A program made the translations under genes and the position numbers. A DNA stretch of 42,917 nt from Methylocystis sp. L43 (lineage in GTDB: Bacteria; Pseudomonadota; Alphaproteobacteria; Rhizobiales; Beijerinckiaceae): positions 1-42,917 of the forward strand of contig NZ_JADNRA010000011.1 in NCBI RefSeq assembly GCF_015709525.1, read 5' to 3'. Below the pieces are notes generated by a model. It was not told where the DNA came from, searched no databases, and saw only the letters and a list, made by a program, of their open reading frames with translations. This document shows positions 16,481 to 25,622 of this stretch, piece by piece (position 1 is the first letter of the stretch; each line of letters opens with the position of its first letter).

Positions 16481-17458
16481 ATGCTAAGAACCTGGGCGCA
16501 GTTGGGGATTTCACGTTCGTTCGCGTTTTTGCTCATGTGGCCAGCCGCGCTTCTCGCCGCTAGCGCAGCCTCTGCCGCCGACCAACATTTGATCACGCTC
16601 AAAGCAAGCGCAATGCCGTCGGGTCAGCTGGCCTATGAGATGGTCAGTCACAAGGTCAAATCTTCCACGGGAAAAGAAAGCGACCTTACGGATCGGTATG
16701 CGAGCGGTCCTACCATCCCTGGTCCCACGCTCGTCATGAAAGAGGGGGACGTCGCCGAGGTGACTCTTCAACATGGCATCGCCGACTCGGCGTTGCCGGT
16801 CAGCATCCATGTCCACGGCGTGCACTTCAAGATCGACAGCGATGGCACCATGAAGGTTTTGAATGGCGTCGCCGACGAAGCTGCGTTCCCAGACAAACCT
16901 TACACATACAAATGGACGGCCGCGCCTGGAACGGCAGGCACGTGGGCCTATCACGATCATGCATTCGGCAATCCGATGCTCGGAGCCGAGGACAAGGGGC
17001 TGTTCGGTACGCTCATCATCAATCCGGCGAGCGGGAAGGTTCCTGCGCTCATCGACGGCAAGATCGTCGACGTTGATCTTGCCGATGTGAAACGCGAATT
17101 CATCATCTGGATGCATGAAACGACCTTTTGGGGTCAGGAGCTCAATCATATCATCGAGGGCGGCAAGGAGATTCCGTTATGGACTAATCCGACCGTCGGC
17201 GCGCGCCTGGGCGAAAAGGTTCGCTTCCACGTCATGGGGATTGGCACCGCGTTCCATACTTTCCATCTCCATGCGCATCGCTGGATCGAGCCCGGAGCAA
17301 CCGCCGGCGTTGACACCGTCAACATCGGTCCAATCAGCCGCACCTCGTTCATCGTGAAGGCCGGCGAGGGTGTTGGCCCCGGCGACTGGCACTACCACTG
17401 TCACGTTATCCAACACATGCAGTCTGGAATGATGGGTGATTTCCGCGTCATCGAATGA
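16481..17458 (+). CDS. Two-domain laccase-type multicopper oxidase
   Basis: Exported 325-residue oxidase with a signal peptide (to SAASAAD, residue 33) and two cupredoxin domains. All copper ligands appear present: H110 and H112 (HVHG), H158 and H160 (HDH), H259, H262 and H264 (HTFHLH), and H306-C307-H308 with H312 and M317 (HCHVIQHMQSGM). This pattern is that of the small two-domain laccases (SLAC type), which form trimers with trinuclear copper centres at the interfaces and couple substrate or Cu(I) oxidation to reduction of O2 to water. AAGGAG sits nine bases before the ATG at 16481. It follows the sigma/anti-sigma pair and precedes the cupredoxin-propeller gene by 28 bases, so co-expression is likely. 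The substrate is unknown. Confidence 0.9.
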   Translation: MLRTWAQLGISRSFAFLLMWPAALLAASAASAADQHLITLKASAMPSGQLAYEMVSHKVKSSTGKESDLTDRYASGPTIPGPTLVMKEGDVAEVTLQHGIADSALPVSIHVHGVHFKIDSDGTMKVLNGVADEAAFPDKPYTYKWTAAPGTAGTWAYHDHAFGNPMLGAEDKGLFGTLIINPASGKVPALIDGKIVDVDLADVKREFIIWMHETTFWGQELNHIIEGGKEIPLWTNPTVGARLGEKVRFHVMGIGTAFHTFHLHAHRWIEPGATAGVDTVNIGPISRTSFIVKAGEGVGPGDWHYHCHVIQHMQSGMMGDFRVIE

Positions 17459-17486
17459 TCAATGGCGGAACGGGGGAGTTAAAGGC

Positions 17487-19328
17487 ATGAACCACGCAAC
17501 AATCATGAACCGCGTATCCTTTCTGACGTTGGCCGTGGCGACGACCTCGCTTGCTGCGCCGCTGGCGGCGCAGGCGAAAGACGCCGTGAAATCTGACGAC
17601 GTCATCATCAGCCGCCCCGGGGTCCTACCGTCGGCCGTGCTGGAGATGACCGACGAGCCCGGCAAATGGTTCAAGGATCCCAAGAGCGGCGGCTCGCTCG
17701 TTGTGGTGAAGCCTGGCGAGGCGGTGCTCATCAAGATGACGGACACCAATACGGATCACACCATCACCAGTCTTGCCTGGCAGCCTGGCGCGGACAAATT
17801 CCCGGTCGATCAGGAGAAGCCGTCGAACGCCAGCGTTACGCAGACCTTCGACAAACCGGGGCTCTATGTCTTCACTTGCAAGGTCCATCCCTACATGTTC
17901 GGCGCCGTTGTCGTCGACGATCCGAAGACGGAAGGGCTGGACATCGGCGGCGAATTGCAGCTCGTGACCGGCGCCAAAGTTCCGACGACAAGCGACATCG
18001 CCAAGAAGCTGCTCCGCACCTTCTTCGTCGCCACGACGCCGGCGCTATGGCGCGACTATCGGCAGCCGAAGTGGGAGGTGAAGCTTCCCGATCTCGGACT
18101 CAATCTCGGCGGCGCGCAGATCAATCTGAGCGCGCTCAGCCTTTCGGCGCCGAACACGCTGCTGACGCCCAAGACGCCCGGCGTCGGCGAGGTCTGGGTC
18201 AACACGCAGTTTGAAGGGGTGAGCGGCAAGACGAAGTTCGGAACGGCGACGCAAATCGACGCGGCGGATTGGACGCTCAAGAAAAAAGTCAAGGGCGTCG
18301 AGCAGAATATGAACAACCCTCACAATATGTGGCCCGATCCGACATATAAATACATTTATCAGACGGAATGGTTCGACAAACGGCTGACCACCTTCGACCG
18401 CGAGAGCGGAAAGGTTCTTAACACGCAGGTCGTTGGACAAAATCCGTCTCATGTGATGACGAGCCCGGTAAACGGCATGCTCTATGTCGCCATCAATGGC
18501 GAGGACCGCGTGGCGAAACTGTCGCCTGGCGAATTCCCTTCGGCGATGGGCAACATTAATGTCGGCCCGCATTCCGGCCCCCACGGCCATCACATCACCG
18601 ACGACGGCAAATATATGATGACGCCGAACGCGCTGGCGGGAAGCGTTACCGTCGTCGATCTCGCGACCGAGAAAGCGACGGAAATTCCGACCGGCGGCGT
18701 TATTCCGATCGCGATCTGGAGCGACATGAACCATAAGGGCTATGCCGCCAATCTGCTCGGCACGCCCCCCGCCATGCTCTCCTCATTGACGGTCATCGAC
18801 ATTGACAACAAGAAGAAGGTCAAAGACATCGACCTCGCTGCCGATTACGACCCGATCAGCGGCGCGCACAAGGGCGAGGCTTATGGCCTGCTTCCGATCC
18901 AGACCCCGGTCAGCCCGGACGGCAAATACGTCGTCACGGCGAACACATTGAGCGCCACAGTCACGATTGTCGACGTGAAGACCGACAAGGTGGTGAAAAG
19001 CCTGCCCTGCGAAGCAGGCTGCCACGGCGTCAACTTCGGACATAAGAAGGGGGGCGGCTATTACGCCTATGTGGCGAGCAAATTCGCCAATGACTTGATC
19101 GTTATCGACATGGATAAGCTCGAAGTCGTAGGCCGCATTCTGCTCGCGGATTCGAAGGACGGTCAGATCACCGCGCATAACGGCATGGGCGGACAGGGCG
19201 TGCTGCCGTTGCCGATCGTCGAGCGTGGCATGCTGGCGCCCACGCTAAAACTCGCGGGAACGGGCAAGTTGAGCGCCGAAGTCGAGGGATGGCTCAAGCT
19301 TTTGAACAAGGAGCAACGCGGCAACTGA
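17487..19328 (+). CDS. Exported cupredoxin plus beta-propeller fusion protein
   Basis: A 613-residue periplasmic protein. There is a signal peptide (residues 1-30, ending AAQA-KDA), a tag [15 protein letters not shown] (36-50), and a cupredoxin domain (70-145) with type 1 copper ligands H91 (NTDHTI), C131, H134 and M137 ([11 protein letters not shown]). A linker or beta region follows (150-270), then a YVTN-type propeller (275-590) with repeats such as [17 protein letters not shown] and ATVTIVDV. The propeller is His-rich: H279, H322, H362, H366, H368-H369, H416, H461, H513, H519 and H564. [13 protein letters not shown] holds C-x3-C-H. The fold combination resembles nitrous oxide reductase in reverse order. 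Start at 17487 with GGGGGAG upstream. Its partner is most likely the laccase 28 bases upstream. Function unknown; an electron-transfer or copper-site enzyme is inferred. Confidence 0.85.
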   Translation: MNHATIMNRVSFLTLAVATTSLAAPLAAQAKDAVKSDDVIISRPGVLPSAVLEMTDEPGKWFKDPKSGGSLVVVKPGEAVLIKMTDTNTDHTITSLAWQPGADKFPVDQEKPSNASVTQTFDKPGLYVFTCKVHPYMFGAVVVDDPKTEGLDIGGELQLVTGAKVPTTSDIAKKLLRTFFVATTPALWRDYRQPKWEVKLPDLGLNLGGAQINLSALSLSAPNTLLTPKTPGVGEVWVNTQFEGVSGKTKFGTATQIDAADWTLKKKVKGVEQNMNNPHNMWPDPTYKYIYQTEWFDKRLTTFDRESGKVLNTQVVGQNPSHVMTSPVNGMLYVAINGEDRVAKLSPGEFPSAMGNINVGPHSGPHGHHITDDGKYMMTPNALAGSVTVVDLATEKATEIPTGGVIPIAIWSDMNHKGYAANLLGTPPAMLSSLTVIDIDNKKKVKDIDLAADYDPISGAHKGEAYGLLPIQTPVSPDGKYVVTANTLSATVTIVDVKTDKVVKSLPCEAGCHGVNFGHKKGGGYYAYVASKFANDLIVIDMDKLEVVGRILLADSKDGQITAHNGMGGQGVLPLPIVERGMLAPTLKLAGTGKLSAEVEGWLKLLNKEQRGN

Positions 19329-19519
19329 GCCACTGCAAGTCAGCTCCGATGGATAGCCCCAAGCAGGGCTTCCATCGGGGTGATCAGTTGTTACCGCAAC
19401 AGACGCAGCACCCGCCGAATAATGTTAGGAGATGCGCGAATGATCGAGCGTCAAGCCAACAAACTGAATATCTAGTTTCGGCCCATGCAGATCGATTTCG
19501 TGACGGCCCGAGTCGTTTA

Positions 19520-20125
19520 ATGGGTTTGGACAACAACTTTAGCGGAGTCCGAAGGTCGAAGCGTACCCAGGCTGAAGCTGAAGCGGCTGTGCGGGTTCTT
19601 ATCGAATGGGCAGGCGACGATCCGAACCGCGAAGGTTTGATCGATACGCCTGAGCGGGTGGCGCGTTCTTATCGCGAATTGTTCGCTGGCTACGCCGCCG
19701 ATCCTCGCGAATATCTCAAGCGCACGTTCGAAGAAGTGGGCGGTTATGACGAGCTGGTCGTATTGAAGAACATCCGCGTCGTTACTTTTTGCGAACATCA
19801 CATGCTGCCGGTGATCGGACGCGCGCATGTCGGTTACCTGCCGACAAACAGGGTCGTGGGAATCTCCAAACTGGCGCGGGTCGTGCACGGATTCGCGCGT
19901 CGATTACAGATTCAGGAGAAGCTAACCGCTGAGATCGCCGAAGCCATCCAGGAAATTCTCGAGCCGCAAGGAGTAGGAGTGGTCGTCGAGGCCGAACACA
20001 GTTGCATGACCTTGCGTGGCGTGAACACGCTCGGATCCACATTGACCACTAGCCGGTTACTCGGCGTAATCCGCGACGACGCCCGCTCACGAGAGGAATT
20101 CCTCGGCATGGTGCGCCGAGCCTAG
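19520..20125 (+). CDS. folE: GTP cyclohydrolase I
   Basis: A 201-residue cytoplasmic enzyme that converts GTP to 7,8-dihydroneopterin triphosphate, the first step to folate and tetrahydropterins. Key motifs are [36 protein letters not shown] (Cys zinc ligand and catalytic His), [15 protein letters not shown] and [11 protein letters not shown] (second zinc Cys). The ATG at 19520 (MGLDNNFSG) is preferred, as the upstream open frame is not conserved; the ribosome binding site is weak. It lies between the copper locus and the NO reductase genes. A decayed second copy is at 4700-4960. As an accessory copy, it may supply pterin under metal stress or for a special cofactor; that is inference. Confidence 0.93.
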   Translation: MGLDNNFSGVRRSKRTQAEAEAAVRVLIEWAGDDPNREGLIDTPERVARSYRELFAGYAADPREYLKRTFEEVGGYDELVVLKNIRVVTFCEHHMLPVIGRAHVGYLPTNRVVGISKLARVVHGFARRLQIQEKLTAEIAEAIQEILEPQGVGVVVEAEHSCMTLRGVNTLGSTLTTSRLLGVIRDDARSREEFLGMVRRA

Positions 20126-20309
20126 AATTTGGACCAGCGGCTGACGAAAGAAGCATTGGGAGCGGAACGCCATGGAAGATGGCATTCTCTAAGTTCTCCC
20201 GCTTGTAATTTTGCCTCGACCTGAGGGACCGGCTCTAGATGGAGACCGTTGCACGAGCGTTGTCGCCGATAATAGCTCGAGCCTTGAATCTGGAAGACGG
20301 GGGGTTTCC

Positions 20310-20536
20310 AAATCTGGAGATCCGCAACGGTGAGTCTCGTTGGAACGATAGTTGCTTGTGCGGTAGAAATGCGCGCTGACCTGATCGTTATGCAGACCGA
20401 TGGTCGCGATAGCGCTTTGGACTCGATCATCGGGAGCACAACCGAGCGCGTCATACACGAAGCGCCTTGTCCTGTATTGGCGATTCCGCGAAGCTCCCTA
20501 GATGACGTGAACCGAGAGCGTCTGTTTGGAAGGTAG
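20310..20536 (+). pseudogene. UspA-family universal stress protein, C-terminal remnant
   Basis: The readable part, IVACAVEMRADLIVMQTDGR followed by GSTTERVIHEAPCPVLAIP, is the end of a UspA fold, with the G-x2-x9-G-(S/T) nucleotide loop present only in part. The first half of the domain is missing, and frames upstream are broken between 20165 and 20330. The nominal start is arbitrary. Universal stress proteins often sit in anaerobic and nitrosative-stress clusters, which fits the adjoining norZ gene. Confidence 0.75.
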
Positions 20537-20620
20537 CGGCGACTCTTGAACTCGCACTGGGCGCTTTCCTTTACGATGCGCCGCGCCGGCCGTTTCGCTG
20601 TTGAGTTCTAGGAGGGCGTC

Positions 20621-22927
20621 GTGGAAAGCGCGCGTAAACTCTGGATCTCGCTCGTCGCCCTGTTGGCGCTTTCCTTCGCCGTGCTTTTGCTCATTGGCCG
20701 CGAAATCAGCGTCAAGGCGCCGCCATTGCCGGAGCGCGTCGTTACGGAAAGAGGCCGAACGGTCTATACAATCGACGACATCCAGCGCGGCCGGCAGGTA
20801 TGGCAGTCGATCGGCGGTATGCAACTCGGCTCCGTCTGGGGCCATGGCGGCTACGTCGCGCCGGACTGGACCGCCGACTGGCAGCACCGGGAACTCGTCG
20901 CCATCCTGGACGCCTGGGCGCGCCGCGAGTTCGCGGCCGGCCGCTACGCTGATCTCAGCGAGGAGCAGCAGAGTTCTCTGCGGGGACGGCTGCGCCCGAT
21001 GATGAGGCGAAACACGTTCGATCCGAAAACTGGGACAATCACTGTGTCTGAGGAGCGGGCTCAGGCGATCGTCCTCGTCTCTAGCCACTATGAGAGCCTA
21101 TTCGGCGACGATCCGCGCAGCGCGGAGCTTCGCGAGAACTACGCAATGAAGAACGGCACTGTCGCCGACGCCGAGCATCGACGGGCGCTATGCGCCTTCT
21201 TCTGGTGGACCGCGTGGGCCGCGACCACGGAGCGGCCGGGAAGCCACGTCACCTACACCAACAACTGGCCGAGCTAGCCGTTGATCGACAACCGCCCGCC
21301 TGCAACCACCTTCATCTGGTCTGCGTTCAGCGTGGTTTTTCTGCTTGCCGGCATCGGGCTTCTCGGCTGGCACCGCGCCGTCAGTCATGCGCGCGGCGGC
21401 GAGACGTGCGACGTGCCCGCGCGTGATCCGATGCGCAACGTGAGGGTCACGCCGTCCATGCGCGCGACCGCCAAGTATTTTTGGGTGCTTCTTGCCCTGT
21501 TTCTCGTCCAGATCCTGTTTGGCGCCATAAGCGCCCATTACCAGGTCGAGGGGCAGCTGTTTTACGGCTACCCGATGGCGGAGATCCTTCCCTATTCGAT
21601 CACCCGCACCTGGCACACGCAATTGGCCGTGCTGTGGATCGCCACGGCCTGGCTGGGCACTGGGCTCTACATGGCGCCGGCGATTTCCGGCTACGAGCCG
21701 AAGTTCCAGGCGCTCGGGGTGAATGTGCTCTGGATCTGCTTGCTGATCATTGTCGTCGGCGCCTTCGCGGGCCAATGGCTCGCGGTCATGCAACGGCTGG
21801 GATTGGAACACAATTTCTGGTTCGGGCATCAGGGCTGGGAGTATGCCGATATCGGGCGTTTCTGGCAGTGGTTCCTCTTTATCGGACTGCTGCTGTGGCT
21901 CATCCTCGTCGGCCGCGCCTTGTGGCCGGCGCTGCTGGTAAAAAATGAGTCACGCTCCATCGTCGCTCTTTTCTTCCTCTCGACCGTTGCGATCGGCCTG
22001 TTCTACGGCGCGGGGCTGATGTGGAACGAGCATACGCATCTGTCGATGGTCGAGTATTGGCGGTGGTGGCTGGTGCACTTGTGGGTCGAAGGGTTTTTCG
22101 AGGTGTTCGCCACCGCCGTCGTCGCCTTCCTGTTCACCCGCCTCGGCCTGGTCGCAGTCAAGCCGGCAACTTCGGCGGTGCTGTTCGCGACGATTGTCTT
22201 TATGGCCGGCGGCGTGATCGGCACACTGCATCATCTCTATTTCGCCGGCACTCCGACGTCGGTGCTGGCGCTTGGCGCCAGTTTCTCCGCGCTGGAAGTC
22301 GTGCCGCTCGCCTACATCGGCTTCGAGGCCTATGAGCATTGGCGGTTTTGCGGCGCCACGCCATGGATGCAGCGCTATAAATGGCCCGTGCTGTTCTTCA
22401 TCGCTGTCTCCTTCTGGAATCTCGTGGGAGCCGGTCTGTTCGGTTTCCTGATCAACCCGCCGCTCTCGCTCTATTACATGCAGGGGCTCAACCTGACACC
22501 GCTGCACGGCCACACGGCGCTGTTCGGCGTCTATGGGATGCTCGGCATCGGCCTCGTGTTGTTCTGCCTGCGCGGAATGATGCCCGAACTCGTCTGGAAC
22601 GAGAAGATCCTCAGCATCAGCTTCTGGTGCTTCAACGTGGGGCTGGCGATGATGGCGTTGTTCACGCTCCTGCCGCTCGGCACGCTGCAACTCCTTGCCG
22701 CGATCAATGAAGGTTATTGGTACGCCCGCTCTGAGCAGTTCATGCAGCAGCCGATCGTCGATCTTTTGGTATGGATGCGCGTGCCGGGCGACACGGTCTT
22801 CTCGATAGGCGCATTGGCCTTCGCCTGGTTCGTTGTCAGCCTGTGGCTCCGGCCGCGCCGCCAGCCTCATGAAGTGGAGCAGGAGGACAGGGAACTGGAG
22901 GCGGGACCGGCGAAGCGTGCGGCGTGA
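20621..22927 (+). pseudogene. norZ: Quinol-dependent nitric oxide reductase interrupted by one in-frame amber codon
   Basis: The whole frame from GTG 20621 to 22927 encodes a 768-codon qNOR, the usual length, which reduces two NO to N2O using quinol. The only break is TAG at 21275-21277 (codon 219) inside a conserved stretch reading TNNWPS-stop-PLIDN, where Glu (GAG) is expected. Upstream is the periplasmic domain (SVWGHGGYVAPDWTADWQHR). Downstream are the heme-copper-oxidase-like helices with FeB/heme ligands (HLWVEGFFE, GTLHHLYF, HGHTALFGVYG). GGAGGG precedes the GTG. A TTG restart at 21281 lacks a ribosome binding site. It is either a recent null allele, a sequence error, or suppressed. 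Followed closely by sirB2 and convergent nnrS. Confidence 0.88.
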
Positions 22928-22939
22928 TCCGCCACTTGC

Positions 22940-23338
22940 ATGGAAGCCTATTACTTCGAGATTCGCGCCGTCCACGTCGCGGCGGCGCTGGCGAGCGGCG
23001 GCTTCTGCCTTATGCGGGCGCTCGCTTTGAACTTGCTCGCGGCGTCATGGCCACCGTCGCTGCTCGCGCGGCTTGCCTCCTACGCTATCGACACCGTGCT
23101 CTTCACGGCTGCCCTCATGCTGACGGCCGTCACGCGTCAATACCCGTTTGTTGACACTTGGCTGACCATGAAGGTCGTGGTCATGCTGCCGCTCTATATT
23201 TTTCTGGGTTACTGGGCGCTCCGAGCCAAGGCGTTCAAGTTGCGGTTGGCGGCGATGGCCGGCGCGATCGCAGCTTTTCTTTTCATTTATAGCATCGCAC
23301 GCAAGCATAGCCCGCTTGGCATGTTTGCCCTCGGGTGA
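22940..23338 (+). CDS. SirB2-family membrane protein
   Basis: A 132-residue inner-membrane protein with four predicted helices (residues about 7-28, 42-64, 75-96 and 103-124). Motifs EIRAVHVAAALASGGFCLMR, RLASYAIDTVLFTAALMLTA and TMKVVVMLPLYIFLGYWALR are typical of the SirB2 family. It starts 12 bases after the norZ stop and so is probably co-transcribed. SirB2 genes recur beside NO reductase and nnrS loci, but no reaction is established; a role in heme or quinone-linked respiratory protein function is only a guess. Confidence 0.88.
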   Translation: MEAYYFEIRAVHVAAALASGGFCLMRALALNLLAASWPPSLLARLASYAIDTVLFTAALMLTAVTRQYPFVDTWLTMKVVVMLPLYIFLGYWALRAKAFKLRLAAMAGAIAAFLFIYSIARKHSPLGMFALG

Positions 23339-23380
23339 GAAACGTCGGCAAGCTTGGTCGACCTTTCCGGGAACTGGCCT

Positions 23381-24589
23381 TTAGGCGGTTTGATGCAAGC
23401 GCCTCGTCGTCACCATCCCGAAATAGAGCACCACGAAGAGGCCGTAGGCCAGGCTCCACATCCCGCCGGCGACCGCGAGGGCTGCGAAGTAGTGCTCGCC
23501 CATGAAAGGCGCGCCGATGCGCAGGATGGCCGCCAAAGTTATGGCGACGTAGATCGCGGCCGTCCACCGATCTGCGAGGAGCGGGCGACCGGTGTGGCCG
23601 CGCGTTGCGCGGGTCATCACCGCGAGCGTCATTGTTCCGATGGCGCCGACGGTGAGGGCATGCAGAGGCGCGGCAGGACCCGCGACTCCCCATAGTTCAT
23701 TGCCGCCGATGAGCAGGAAGCCCAAGGGCACCCAGCCATAGCCCAGATGCAGCACGAAGAGCATCGGTTCCGCGCGCGTGCTGACGCCGCGCCAGCGGAT
23801 AAGACGTAGAAAGAGCGCCGCGCCGGCGATAATGAGCGGAGCCGCGGTAAGTCCGGCGTCGGGAAACGCGACCCAGGCGACGAGCGCCACGAGCGTCGCC
23901 GCGAGCGCGAAACGATCGAGCGCGCCGAAAGGCGCGGGCTCCACTTCAGCTGGCGAATTCTTCGCCAGCCAGTTGCGGGTGAAGCTCGGCGCGATGCGCC
24001 CCCCGATGATGGCGATGAGCATGATGAGGGTCGCGACGCCGACGCGGGCCCCGATGGCGCCCGTCGCGGCAAGGTCCATCGCTTCGAGATGCGTGAGCAG
24101 ATTCCCGAAGAACAGAAGCGCGAGAGCGGCGACCATGGGCAAGTTGCGCCAGTTTCGCCCCGTGGCGATCTCGCGCGCGACAACGAAGATAAAGACCGCC
24201 GGGAAAGCGAGGTCGAGCGCCGCGGAGACAAGCGCAGGCGCACTATTCGAAGTCAGGACGGCGATGCGGCCGAGAAGCCAAAGGGCGACGAGGCCGGCGA
24301 GCGGCGCGCCTTGCAGGGGCAGCCGACCGGTCCAGTTTGGAATGGCCGTCAGCAAGAATCCCGCGACGACGGCGCCGCCAAAACCGAAGGCCATTTCATG
24401 CGCGTGCCAGAGAGAGGGCGCGAAGCGTGTCGGCAGTTCGGCCGCCGCCTCCAGATAGGCGATGGAGAGCGGCAGCCCGACAGCGGCCCAGAGCGCGGCA
24501 AAAAGGAAGAAGGGGCGGAAACCCGCGGAAAGAAAGATCGCCACAGGGTTTTGACTCGCCTGAGCGCGATATCGCGGAATTGGAGGCAT
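23381..24589 (-). CDS. nnrS: NnrS-family membrane protein
   Basis: A 402-residue polytopic membrane protein (about 12 helices) of the NnrS family, which protects cells from NO and prevents formation of iron-nitrosyl damage. Diagnostic motifs are GFRPFFLFAALWA, LWHAHEMAFGFGGAVVAGFLLTAIPNWTGR near residues 60-90, and LHALTVGAIGTMTLAVMTR near residue 315, with the conserved His residues proposed to bind heme and copper. It is convergent with norZ-sirB2 and separated by 42 bases. NsrR/NnrR-type control would be expected, but I saw no clear operator upstream of 24589. Confidence 0.93.
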   Translation of the reverse strand: MPPIPRYRAQASQNPVAIFLSAGFRPFFLFAALWAAVGLPLSIAYLEAAAELPTRFAPSLWHAHEMAFGFGGAVVAGFLLTAIPNWTGRLPLQGAPLAGLVALWLLGRIAVLTSNSAPALVSAALDLAFPAVFIFVVAREIATGRNWRNLPMVAALALLFFGNLLTHLEAMDLAATGAIGARVGVATLIMLIAIIGGRIAPSFTRNWLAKNSPAEVEPAPFGALDRFALAATLVALVAWVAFPDAGLTAAPLIIAGAALFLRLIRWRGVSTRAEPMLFVLHLGYGWVPLGFLLIGGNELWGVAGPAAPLHALTVGAIGTMTLAVMTRATRGHTGRPLLADRWTAAIYVAITLAAILRIGAPFMGEHYFAALAVAGGMWSLAYGLFVVLYFGMVTTRRLHQTA

Positions 24590-25002
24590 CGTTGACTTCC
24601 CCTTTGGAATTGATGATGGGCTGGCGCTCGGTCACCAACGCACACATCGAGCGCGCAGGTCGCGAGCCTCTCGTTAGAAACCAAGCGGAATGTCACAGAG
24701 GGGAGGGGAAGATCAATAGGCCTTCTCTTGCGACACCATTCCTTCTTCTACGCGGATTCCCCGCAGATCGCGAAGGCGTTGCAGGGAAAGCGTCGCGCGC
24801 CACGGGTGTGGGCTGCGCTGGGGTTTTTCGCCCTTGTGACCGCGACGATATAGATATCGACGACTTCTTCCGCGAACCGCCGCGGGCAGCTGAGCGATAG
24901 TGGCCGAATTCGATAACGCGATGGCCAAGCCGAACTCGCGTCACTGCCACTCGTGGTCAAACCGCGGCGCTCCCTGATCAGTGGTGCAGGATCCGTGCAA
25001 CC
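24590..25002. other. Intergenic region, no gene recognised
   Basis: About 410 bases between nnrS and the nitrile hydratase remnants. It must contain the nnrS promoter near 24590-24650 on the minus strand. Overlapping short ORFs have no motif. No perfect TTGA-N6-TCAA (FNR-type) site was found by eye. Confidence 0.4.
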
Positions 25003-25622
25003 TCATGATGGCGCTCCGGCCAGCGCGACGCCCATCATCGACTCGGTCGTCACGAGCTCCATCAGCTGCGCCTCAGTAAAATCCTCTGTCGCTGCTGGCC
25101 TTTCAGGAATTACGAACCACCGCGCCGTCCCGCTGCTGTCCCACACCCCGATCTCCGTTTCCTCGGGCAGGTGGACGCCAACCTCGGCGAGCACTTTCCG
25201 CGGCTCGCGGGCCGCGCGGGCGCGAAATACCGGATCCTTGTACCAGTACGGCGGTAACCCCAGCACCGGCCATGGAAAGCACGAGCAGAGCGAGCAGATG
25301 ATCAGATTGTGCACCCCGGGCGCGTTGGCGACCGCCCGCAGGTGCTCGCCTCGGCGCCGGCCATTCCCTCGGGCAGGTCGAGTTCGGCAATTGCGGCCGG
25401 GGTGTCGGCCAGCAGCCGGGCCAAGAAGCCCGCGTCGGTCCACGCCCGCACGACGATCTTCTTGCCGTTGAGCGGCGTCATCTCCGATTCGAAGTAGGCC
25501 AGCACCTTATCGACGGTCTGGGGCGTGATGACGCCGTTTTCGATCAGAAGCGATTTCAGCGCAGCGACTTTGGCCGCGCTGGACTTCTCGCGGTCCTGCG
25601 GATACTTGAACTGGCCGCTCAT
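25003..25622 (-). pseudogene. Nitrile hydratase alpha subunit, one-base frameshift
   Basis: Nitrile hydratase converts nitriles to amides with a non-heme Fe or Co ion. The N-terminal part (IENGVITPQTVDKVLAYFE, ADTPAAIAELDLPEGMAGAE) and the C-terminal part (GEHLRAVANAPGVHN, ICSLCSCFPWPVLGLPPYWY) lie in different frames joined near 25349, where GAGGCGAG should read GAGGGCGAG. The metal claw CSLCSC is intact at 25279-25296; Ser in the third position is typical of Fe-type enzymes. The ATG at 25622 overlaps the beta gene's stop. With the shift the product would lack the metal site. It could be true decay or a one-base sequence error. Confidence 0.88.

Noticed and set aside
17436-17486. Earlier ATG at 17436 for the cupredoxin-propeller gene
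   Set aside because: It lies inside the laccase gene and would place 17 extra polar residues before a good signal peptide; the ATG at 17487 has a GGGGGAG ahead.
20537-20620. Possible FNR/NnrR box ahead of norZ
   Set aside because: No TTGA-N6-TCAA or close variant was found on reading; TTGA and related half-sites alone are not evidence.
21950-22975. A 341-codon minus-strand ORF opposite norZ
   Set aside because: Shadow of the conserved membrane domain of the NO reductase; its Arg/Glu/His-rich composition is typical of antisense frames.
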